From Cydia pomonella (taxonomy: Eukaryota; Arthropoda; Insecta; Lepidoptera; Tortricidae), in assembly GCF_033807575.1 (NCBI RefSeq), contig NC_084705.1, positions 9,480,019-9,544,018 on the forward strand: a stretch of 64,000 nucleotides of DNA. The letters run 5' to 3'. The notes below the pieces were generated by a model. That model saw only the letters and a list, made by a program, of their open reading frames with translations, was not told where the DNA came from and made no database searches. A program made the translations under genes and the position numbers. Below are positions 24,701 to 36,700 of the stretch, one piece after another (position 1 is the stretch's first letter; each line of letters begins with the position of its first letter).

Positions 24701-27700
24701 ATTTATGACATGTTAATATTTTTTATAAAATTTTGACTGTAAAATATTACGTTGTGTGTTATTACCTACTAGCGGCGGCGTGTTAATAACCCTAGTTGAC
24801 CATGCCCAAGTCAGTTTTGCCCAGTTTCGCCTACTTTTTAGGGTTCCGTAGTCAACTAGGAACCCTTATAGTTTCGCCATGTCCGTCTGTCTGTCTGTCT
24901 GTCTGTCCGAGGCTTTGCTCCGTGGTCGTTAGTGCTAGAAAGCTGAAATTCGGCATGGATATATAAATCAATAAAACCGACAAAGTCGTACAATAAAATC
25001 TAAAAAATTAATTTTTTTGAGGGTACCTCCCCTACACGTAAAGTGGGGGTGATTTTTTTTTCTGCTTCAACCCTACAGTGTGGGGTATCGTTGGAAAGGG
25101 CTTTCAAAACTAATAGGGGTCTTCAACAAACATTTTTTGATTATGTGAATATATTCGGAGATAATCGCTCCGAAAGAAAAAAAAAATGTGTCCCCCCCCA
25201 TAGACCCCCATGAACCATAGGTCCAAAAAATATGAAAAAAATCGTGGAAGCTTAAGAAAGACTTTAAATGAAAACTATAGCGGACATGATCACTAGCTGT
25301 TTTTGAGTTATCGCAAAAAGTTTCCCCTTCATAGTAAAAAGACTTTAATTAGGTGCTGATTATGCAAATTTGCCTATTTGTTTAACTCGCGTTTCATCCC
25401 TTGGTTAACAATTTACTATACGTTAAGCTCCAGTTTAGCTTATTGTGACGGAAGAGTAACTACGGAACCCTACACTGAGCGTGGCCCGACATGCTCTTGG
25501 CCGGTTTTCTTCAATAATATGCTCCCGGTGTTCAATCTGTAAGATAATGTACTAGTTTGTTATTTAGTTATATTATAAGACTGCTGCGCCCTTGCAGGGT
25601 ACATATTATGTAATTTTGTGTACTTACCTAATATGATTAGTGATTACAATAAATGCTTTGTCTCGTCTTGTCTAATGTGGTCATCTCATCGGAAAACCGG
25701 TAGACATCGAGTTCTATGAATGCCACTTTACGAGAAAGATATCAAGCATGCAAATGCAAACAATTTATTTTATTATTCCAGATTGCGCTACATAACCCAC
25801 TGTCCCGTAGAAGATTATGACGGCAAGGCAAGGTAGGTTTGTTTAGGGTACGTATTTGGTTCCTTCATCATTTACTCCATTCTCAATCTTAGCCGCCGTA
25901 AATCCGCTATTAAAAAGGTTGTCTGGAAGAGATCACTCATAGAGATGATACCGCCGATTGTGTTACAAAGGTACACTTTTAAATTTGTGATTTGTACCTA
26001 CCTTTTGTAGGTAGGTGTATCTACTGTACCAAGGTGTACAAGATTATTGACTATTGTTATGTTATCGTTGTTTTAAAGCCCTATAATAAAGTACCATTAA
26101 ACAGATACATGTATTTCATTGGATTTGCAATAAGTATAATCACATAAGGTTTGTATTGAACAGAAATATTTTCATGAGTCGCGATTTCGGCTCCTCGTCA
26201 GAGGAGGATGTCCTGGCGTCGGGGCAGAAGAAGTACAAGAAGAAAGTCCGGTATTACGACCTCATGCCGGGCGACATCCACCTCCCGACTCCGGCTCCCA
26301 TCGTGAAACACACTGATTCGGATGATTTTATTCTTGATGTAAGTTCGAGAAGTTTTTTTTTGTTTTTGTTGCCTGAGTCTGAAATGCCTGGTGAGAAAAG
26401 TAAAAAGTCGATAGGTTACAAATGGTACCTAACTCAAAACAGACATTTTATTTTCTATGGTCAAAGTGCATGACCATTTTATGAATGGAATTCATATCAT
26501 AAACGTGGCCATGCACTTTGTAACTGGGTGTACAACGTTTAGGAAATAGGCAGATTCGCATATACTTATTGTGTTGCTTCAAAGTGACTAGAGAGAGACT
26601 CGTTTTATCTAAACTTCATTATTGCCTCACTGCTTATGGCCCATGTCTTCTTGCTCGTTCACAGCGTCTCATTCAAAGAGTGCAAAATGCGTGCGCTAGG
26701 TATTGCTTTAAAATCCCTCCCCGGGCACACGTTACACCATACTTAAATAACTCGGGTCTTCTAAAAATGACCGCTCGTCTGGATCTTATGTTCGCGTGCT
26801 TACTCTTTGATACCATACAGACAAAACTGCCCACCTATCTATTTAAAAAACTTGTATGGCTCACTAACAACCACCATCAACCTAGAACGTCACGAGCAGC
26901 CGTGCTACAAGTCCCTAAACACAAGTCCGCTGCTTTTAGAGGGAGTTTCCGCTACCGTGCAACAAAATGTTGGAACAACATTCCTCCCCCAATTCGTAAT
27001 TTAAAAAATAAATTCAATTTTAAAATTAAATATCGGTTACACCTTTTAAACCATCAAAAACTTCAAGGTTGAAACTCCCTCGTAGATGAAGTAGTCTCAT
27101 TTATTTATTTAAATTCAAATTTTACAAAATCTTAGGGTCAAATTGTAACATATAAATTAAATCTCAATAATGTAGCTACCTACTATATCGAATACACAAA
27201 AGCACACGCCATTACACACACAACACAACATGAGCATAATTAGGTTATATTAATAAGAATTAAGCGTTGTACAGTCTTTTTTGTTTTTGTAAGGTCCTGG
27301 CAGAATATCAGCGATGTGGCTTGCCGCGTCATCATGCTGAGCCAGCGCCTATTCTCTGCCACGACACATGGTTTTGCATTCAAGAATTGTAAACTAGTTT
27401 TAAGAATAATTCTAAGCTGCATATTCTTCTTATTGTCTATACCTACCTACCATGTATGTTGTGGAAACGAATAAAGTTTTTATCTATCTATCTATCTAGA
27501 GTCGGACCACCCTAAATTTTTATGCCATGTGCTATGGAGCTTATAGCAAAGTTAGCACGGGCAAAGTCTAATATTATATTCTTCTCTGGTTCCATGTAGA
27601 TGGGAAGCCCTAAAACCAGTGGAGATGTAATTCGAGCTCAAGAGGCTAAAGTGAAACCAGGAGAATGGAAGCCCCCTATACCGGCTAAATCAGGACATGA

Positions 27701-30700
27701 GTAAGCCATGTACTTATATGTCAACAGTCGCAGGTGTTATTTATTTTGTTTTTCTTATGTTACGTCCAGTCAGCATCAGTAATAGCGTATGAAACAACGC
27801 GCTATGCAAAGTACCCGCCACCCTCGAATACTTAGGTAAAGATATCTTGCAGATTCTTTTGAACGCGATTTGTCGAGATAGCTATTTCAACAAATCTGCA
27901 ACGGTTGTTAAATATGTAAAGACATGTGTCTTTTTGTTAATCTATCAGAGACTGCTATATAGTCTGATATACTACTCTTGATTCTGACTGTACTATGTAT
28001 ACAATTGATTTTTATTTTTTCAGACTGTTTAAACCTCATAGCGGAATCGTTATCAATCAAGACAAATCGTATGTCCCCGATGTTGTGCACATGCCGGGAA
28101 AACTGCCAATGTAAATATAAGTACTTCTAATAACAGTATACACTATTCGGCGTTTTCCTTGATTTACTATTTTTGTGTTTTCAGTCAAACACCACTGAAA
28201 CTGAGGCCTTGTCATAAGAAAGGGTAAGATAATAATTATATATTTCTTTCTTATTCATTGTAATTATATTCAATTACGAATTCATTTTTATTTTGATGCT
28301 GCCTTTGTTTCGCAGGGTGTGCAAGAGCAAAACATGCCCCAGAAAGAAATGCCGGTAAGAAAGACGCATAACTGTAACTCAAATAAAAAAATGGACGCAC
28401 TTGTCATTTACATTTCTATTTTATTTTAGCAAGTATCATGCCATGAAACGGCGAGGAGCTCTGAGCATGTTGAAAAGGTAAAAATATAACATTGATTGTT
28501 ATTTTTTTCACTATTATTGTTTGGTACTGAACATTTACTATTATTATCGGAGTAGCGTTGGAGCTCTTTCCCACTGACGTCTAGTTTTTTGCGGGTACGG
28601 TTTTCTGCAGCATCCCGTTTTAGTAGTAGGTACGTAAGTACTAATATAGTAACGTTCACACGAGTATTTTGCTACTGGTTTTTAGTATGGATACTTCACG
28701 CATACTACAGAAAACTGGGCGTCAGTGGGAGACAGCTCTTAACTAATCTAGCCGTGGGCGAAGTCGCATATGCAAGACCCTTTTCTTTCAATGTGTATAC
28801 TCAAGGAAAAATAAGGCTTGGCACTCGCGAAGCCCCCTGAAGTGCAAGGTCTTGGGCAAAGGGCTGCTTCGCCTACGCCTAGCTACGCCACTGACAATGT
28901 CAGGAAGGATAGTTTAGCAAATTAGTTAGAGTAGCTTCGTTATTCTCATTATAATATGCCATTTTTCGGGGCGAGGTCTTAGTCTATTAAGACCTTTAGA
29001 ATGTGTAAATAGGTAAAGAGCCCCCGGCAAGCTCGGCCGAATTTCACCTTCCCATACAAACGGAGTTTCGTTCTCATTTTAAAACTACTTACGTGATGGA
29101 TTGTAATGAACCTTTGCACATACAATGACATATAGGAGTTATATCTAGGGCTGAAATTAGTTTATATTGGTTCACCAAAACAAACGAAATAGAGCAAAAA
29201 ACTTGTATTGTATGAAAATTATAAATTCGCTTTATATTTTTAACTATGGTATCTCAGACTAAATAAACTAATGACAGGCAAAGATATACCTTATCTTATT
29301 GTAAGTACAAAGTTTCAGAACAATCTAGCTAGTCGTTTTAAAATGAGAGCATAACTACGTTTGTATGGAGAAGCTTGCTGGGGACCCTTAAGTATGACCT
29401 GGTGTTTTAGCAGCGGGGTTCAGTCTCGGTCCCGGTCCAGGTCACTAACATCTGGGGCGACCGATGGTAAGCCCAGAGCGAAAGGGATGTCAAGACATGT
29501 TAAAGACGACGATTCAAATTGCGGTCTTGATGAGATACCTAGACCAGAACACGTAAGTAATAAATTCTTGAGAGCCGATTCAAATTGTCAAGTCCGCAGC
29601 AGAAGTTGGTAGGTGGCCGAGGTGTTCAAATTTAAGTATTATAAAAGAAATAAGAGACTTTCCAGCAGTGGTGTAAAATTAGTTTGGGGGCCCTTAGGAA
29701 GGGCAAAGATTTCTCCCAAAAACGCACGTTGGGGGTCCCGTATAATTGATACGGCAGATACGGCGCCCCTGCTGTCCAGGTCATTTGGAACACCTCACCG
29801 CCACTTAGCGTCTTCTGTTGCTTGCTGTTCGTCGCCGGAGCCGAAATGGCAGCTATTCAAAGGTTAAGTTTACAAATAATACTTATAAATAGTGTTTCAA
29901 ACAGCATGGGTACGGTGACGGTATGCCACCGTACCCATTATTGGTAAATAATTTATTAACGCCAATAAATGATTTATTTATTAATGTCATTTCAATATAA
30001 TTTGGCGAAATTTTGATGTGATAGGGCCCTGAAATATACTATTTTGAGATGCTTCAGGTAACGGTACTCCCATACTGGCTGTTACATAACGTTATATAAC
30101 ATTGTGTGACATATGGATATCATGAAGTTGATAATGTTTTCATTATGTTAACTCTGTCACATAATGTTTTACAGTACATATGGGGCTACTTTATAGCACT
30201 AGTGCGAGAAGTAACATATTATGTTACTGTGTCGAACATTTAAAGGGCCATATGTACTGTAAAACGTTGTACGATACATGTGCGAATAGGTAATTCGCAA
30301 CTCGTGTCGATTTAAAACACTCCCTTCGGACGTGTTTTAATTTATCGCCACTCGTTTCGAATTTCCTATTTTTCGCACTTGTATCGTAATGTACTATTTT
30401 ATAACAGGCAATGTGGGATCACTATTAGATAAGTCTAGTTTGAGCGCTATACAATCATATGGAATCGGTCTGAAATCTTATGTACTTTTTTCACAGGCGT
30501 TTATACCACCTAATTTAAAAAAGGGGATGTTGGAAACCCATTCATTGACGGTTTTGCCGTGCACTAAGGAGAAAACCAATATACATTATGGCATATTGAA
30601 AGGAAACTTTAATATGTATGACACCAAATTTGGTAAGTCAGATAATTATAATATGTAGTACATTGTTGCCAAGGGATTTTATTTGTGCAATAAGAAAGCA

Positions 30701-33700
30701 AAGTTTTTGCTGCGAGTGCTAATTTTGAGTCCCGAGCAAGCGAAAGATGCTATAATCCTCGCTACGCTCGTGATTGTAATTTTAAATCTTGAGCGTAGCT
30801 AAGTACTCTAAAGAAGTGTTGATCTTGTGTGTCTTGCGTGTAACAAATACAACTGTTCACGTCAGCAATCAAGGTAAAATATAATACCCTAAATATGGCC
30901 CACGACCCTAACCTACCCATTCTGATGCAGTCGATTTCGTTTTTAGGGGCAAAGTCTAGAGGACGACAAGCACTAACAATGAGTGTGATGGCGTATTGCC
31001 TGGCGTTCCACTACCACCCGAAGCAATGGACTTCCAAGTTGGTTGACAGCCTCGTGGACTCTGGAGACGAATGGTGTGTAGTGTGTACACACAATTGACT
31101 GTCCAATAGCGCCTTGGTCATTGAATGATAATGATATATTAACAATATTTTCTCCTCTTACTGTACAGAGGCACTTCAGAAGCCTCTTGGCATGTCTAAA
31201 ATTGACACCTGATACTAACATTTTCCTATCTAAATATTTCGGGGGCGATGAGTAGGTAACGATAGTAATAATTCGTTCCCATTGTATTTTAGTTAAATTA
31301 CCAATAAAAGAAATTGGACAAGTGCGAGTCGGACTCGCGCACGAAGGGTTTCGTACCATTATCTAAAACACTTTTTTGTATGGGAGCCCCCTTAAATATT
31401 TATTTTATTCTGTTTTTAGTATTTGTTGTTATAGCGGCAACAGAAATACATAATCTGTAGAAATTTCAACTGGATAACTATCATGTTACAGATGATGATG
31501 ATGATGATGATGTGATGCTATAGTTCATGAGATACAGCCTGGTGACAGACGGACGGACGGACAGCGGACGAACAACCCTAAAAAGTACACACTGAGATCG
31601 ACTGAAGTAGCATGACAAATACCAACGTTTCCGAGTAAATACGATGGGAAGGGATTATTCACTAATACATCTGTAACCAGCGTCAATATTCACCTGTTTG
31701 ACCAGCCAGCAATATACGGCTAGGCATTCAATTTAAGCAGTTGTTCATATCATATTATTTTGGATGATTGAGCGTTTGAGTGCTCTGGTAGACATTTCCT
31801 CTTAACCGTGAAGCCAAAATAATTCTTCGAGCGGTTTGATGAACTTGAGAAGAATATTCACGTTGATAATGCCCACTCACACTCATTTGAAAATCCTTAT
31901 TTGAATAGGGCTTAGGCTCGTCTTCTTATATTAGAAGGCTTTGGAAGCATTTGGTCGCTGAGGCCGTAAAAGAAAAATAATGAGCAAAATTAGTTAATTG
32001 TTATTTTCTTTAGGTATTTACAATGTTTGGAAAAAGTTCATGATCATTCAGCAGTACAAGGCATTTGCGAAGTGTTGCCTTATGGGAAGAAACAAACATT
32101 GGTCCTGAATGGCAAGAAAATGCAAGTTTTGTTGGGTGAACCCGACATAATCGGTTACACCATGTCTAAAGACCCAACCGTTTATAACCTATGTAGAGGG
32201 TTAATAGCGTTCTTTAAGGATCACAGAGCCGGAATTTTATTGACACGGTAAAAAAAAGTGAAAATTATGTGAATTATTTATGACATTCTTTAGCAGATCC
32301 AAGTGCCCTTAATTATTTTTTGTTTCAGGGTCTTAAAAGTAGTGATCTGGAAGGATAAAGTATGCTATTACATATTTGACCCTGCTGGTAGAGACTCGCG
32401 AGCATATTCCAACTACGCGAACGGGGCCGCTGCTCTCATAAACGTCGTGGACGTAAAGTCTGTAGCCGAAGTGCTGTTATCCCGCTCCATCTTAGACGAT
32501 CAAAAATACGTACTGGCATCCCTCAAAGTATTGAGAATGGTTAAAGAAACAGCAGATGAAGATTTCGAATCGGACCAAGAACTTACTCAGGCTGAAAAAG
32601 CAATGCTGGGTTATAGAATCATGAATGAAAATTGCGCTATAGTCAATGCAAATATGCATCTTGGCGAGCGGTGCTTCGAAGAAGCGAAGTATCGCCAGGC
32701 CGTGCCGATAGCCGTCGTAGCTATGACCTACGCCAAGATATCTCCTCCCAACACTTGGTTTTCGAAGACGTTAGACAAAATATTGCGTTTGGGGAATAAG
32801 CTGTATCATGAATGTGTACACCCCAAAGTCTTGATTGACTTGACTATAGATAATATTCCGAATGTGATTACGCTCGGGCCATATTCTTGCGAGATCATCA
32901 TTTACCGTGAGCGGGTTAAAGGGCAACTGTTTACGCCTAAAGAGTGCATATTTAATATCAGATCTGGTTTGGTGGATTTCTTTAGTCATGAATACAACAG
33001 TGGTATACTGGAGTTTAATAATTATTTCATGGCAGTTTGGCGACAGAAAGAAATGTTTTACTTATTTGACCCTTACCCGCGCACTATCGACGGATCGAGG
33101 TCTTTCAAATCGGGGAGAGCGTGCTGCTGGATGCTGCTCAACCCTGAGAGTATGGCGCAAGTATTAATTAAAAACTGGGACTACATGCCGGCCACAACTC
33201 AGTTTTATATTCATGCATTTAAAGTGTTGAAACTGAAGAAGAAACAACCCAAGGTAACTTTACAAGATTCATACCACTTACCATACCATACCAATATTCT
33301 GTTCTGTTCACAGGCCCATAGGCGCTAGAAATTATTGGTAGCCAGATCCAATCGATTTTTCTTATTTTAGACGGCGCTGGTGTGTACTTTGAGTGACGAA
33401 AATATCCCCGGTAGAAAGAAAATTAAACGAACGGTTCTACACGCTGCGAAGTCCAGAGGAGACAGCAGGGAGGTAATCCACGACGTCATGCCTGCTGTCA
33501 GCTCTGTCTCCGTCATGAAGAACAGATCGAAGGCTGCCGAGGTAACTATAGTTAACATTAATATTTAGTCAAGCTAGACGAAATTGGCATTTAGACTTAC
33601 CCGTTAGTTAGTTAGTGCTTCTGGGCATTTTCCGCGAATCGACAACTATTGTGCCTATTTTGCGTGAAACGAGGTAGACTTACCCGTACTTTTAAGTCCG

Positions 33701-36700
33701 ATTCGAGTTGTATTTAAGTCATGCCATCGTAGTCATGTGACGATCCACATGTGTAGATACCGTCAGCATTAAAAGTAATGGACCAGACTAGGCGTCAAAG
33801 TATTAGAGTTACCAAACCCTAACAAAAATATATGTCTCTTTATGTAGAACAATAAGAGCCAGTTGCACCAATTAAAATTGGCGGGCTGATCAACTTCACT
33901 CAGTAGAGAACTATGAAATTTTCCGTACAAAATTTGGCGAATGTTTTGACAGTGACAAACGGTTTGAGGAAAGTAACCTTTAGACAGTTAAAGAGACTCC
34001 TTGAACAACTTAAATTATTTTCTATGGAAAAGAAAATATTTTCAAGTAGAAACACTACTATATAAATTATAAACTAAAATATAGGTCATATACGAAGGAA
34101 AAAGTGACCAAGGCTTCCAGTGCCCAGAGCTGTGACCGGGTAGACTAGGCATCTGCCGCGAATGCAGAGGACGCTGGTTCGGCTCCAGCCCTGGGCACTG
34201 GCGGCCTTGGTCAGTTTTTTCTTCACATATATGACACTTATTTCAGCTAAAAATGTATTTATGTAGTATTGTTACATATACATTAGAACGCGAACCGTAG
34301 GCATATTTTGGTATATTTGGAAAAGATTTCCAGGATGGCAGATACTTTAGAGCATTCTGTAATCCGCTACTGTTCATGCTGACTCTACTACGACGCATTA
34401 TTAATGAATTTTATCATCTTTGCATGCCTAGACCCCATTTTTTGTAGAAATTAACGACCAGATTTTCTTTTAAAGGCATTTCCTTCAAGTAATCGCTTTG
34501 ATAAAATAAAATAAACTTGTTGTATTCAGCCTAAAATGGATGAAGAGCAAATGGGAGACATCGTGTCCTTGGTCGATAGCATACAAGATGACTATGTGCC
34601 CTCGATACCGTTGAAGTACAAGAATATGCCGCCGGAGGCGTTCGAAGACAGAGTCGGTAATTATTGATGTGAAAACTAATGTTACATAAATAATTATTCA
34701 AGTTTATTTCAAGATTTTTAAGGTTTAAAATCTTCTTCTTCTTCTTTGCCTTGTCCCGTTATCTGGGGTCGGCCCTCCTCGTTAGAAGGCGCCAGGTTTT
34801 TAAGATTTAGTTTTTTTTTTTTCATTTTAAGGTTTAAAATTTAAAAGAACAGAAGCCTGTTTCATTACTTTCATTGTAGAACTGTGACCGCTGACCCACA
34901 AATGGCGACCTTTGTCGCCGATATTTCTGGTTCCTGTGGAGTGCAAAATCGAAATCTTTTTAGTACCTTCAAATTGCATAGTTTTTCCCTGAATTTATCG
35001 CAGGCTGCATTCAGTCCGACTTATAGGTTGAAAAAATAAATCAAACAGTGATTCGGATGCCAAACTCACGTAATTTACATTGTCTAGGATCAGCCTCCAG
35101 TGTTTTTATAAAGTTGTTCCATCATCAAAACTGTTTGTTTGCGGCCAGTGAACCTGGACTCGCCGACGGTGTCGGTGACGCAGGTGGTGCCGCCGTGGCC
35201 GGCGCCGCGCGACAAGAGCCACGAGGCGCCGGAGCCCGACCCCAGCCCCGAGCCCACGCCGCCGCCCACGCCGCCGCCGCCCCCGGTAACCTAACCAAAC
35301 TAGTTAAACTAGGGGCTCTGTGAGCTGTAGACATCGCGAAGACGTAAAAGCTCCGCCATTTTGAAAAAAAATCCAAAAGCTGAACTGACAAAAAAAACTT
35401 TACAAGTATCGATCCTGCTTGCAAAACTCTACGAGAATAGGTTGAAAAATACAACCTGTAAATGAGAACAGAAAAGCCCACGTCGAATTGGAGGCACTTC
35501 GCTTTACTTGGTCAATTAATGGTTCGACAATTAAAATTTTGTATGAAAACATTATTCCTCTTTAGGCGTATTTGTATTATCCGATTATCACAAGTCTGTG
35601 AATTACTGGATGGCTGAAAATACTGCTATGGACTAAGGCTACATGTGCCAAACGTACCCAAAGGTGTATCGTGAGGCTGCTACGAACCTGCGAATTATTT
35701 ATTTGCATAGAGGCCATTCGAACTTACTCATTGCTGTAAATTTCATATATGTACTTAAATATCACTGCTACTAATAGTCTTGCATACACGTTAACGCACG
35801 ACAGACGCGAGACGCAGCCTACAGCAAATTTCACCTCAAAAACTAAACATTGATACCATCGAAATAATTTTCAGATCCCGGAAGGTGGCGTAGAAGAGGT
35901 GAGTTTGATATTTTATTTTATAGGGGGTAACCATTAGCAATTAGCAAAGGTAAGGTGAATTGGGATAATTTTGAAAAGGGCAAATATTTAGAAAACCAGT
36001 ATCATTTAATATTTTAGCAACAATAACGCTACTACAACGCTTACTATAACATCTTGCTTACTGTTTTGCTACAGTAGAAACTGATTCGAGTTTAGTAGAG
36101 AGCGTGGGGGGGTTGGAGACTTTGGTCTTGGTGGACGTCGTGCGCAGTCGCTTGTATTTATATAAGGGGCAAAGTATATGTAGATATGTTAGCATTATCG
36201 TAATTTGTTACTTTGCTTGTGCAGGAGGAACCACCGGTGGAAGAGGAAGAAGACGAGGAGGCGAAGAAGGAGCGCCTAGCGAGGAAGAAGGCGGAAGAGG
36301 AAGAGGCCCGCAGGAAGGCCGAGGAGCTCCCGCCGCCGCTGCCCCCGCCGCCGTCCCCGCAGCCCGAGCGCGCAGAAGAGGTACGTTACTTTTTACTGAC
36401 TGATAATATTGGCTGAGGAGGTAGAGGGAGGCAGACGGTAGAATAGCACGGAATACGGCCGAGATGTCACTTTGATATTTATCGAGATATAAAGCGGAGG
36501 ACAGATAGGCGCGGAAAAAGGATGAGAAAACTGTCCAAGAAGGGAATAGTACTTTGTGTAACGAGGGGGGTAAGTGTAACTCTGGAAGCGAGGAAATTAA
36601 AGACCCGAGTTTGCAATATGCTTACCCCCGGAGTTACACACAATGTTTTTCATTACACTTGCGAAGAAAAAACTATTATAAGCGAAATAATTCTTAAATA

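Noticed and set aside
30973..31359. 128-codon minus-strand frame
   Set aside because: Antisense to exon 13 and runs into a dispersed repeat; no domain.
34085..34236. Functional tRNA gene
   Set aside because: T and anticodon-like arms are good, but the D arm is weak, the base before the putative anticodon is not T, and the whole lies in a mobile fold-back.
35048..35481. Pro/Ala/Arg-rich frames on both strands
   Set aside because: Other-frame readings of the GC-rich exon 18.
36104..36403. Gly/Arg-rich frame
   Set aside because: Shifted reading of exon 20; the phase-0 frame gives the acidic/coiled-coil linker and fits both neighbours.
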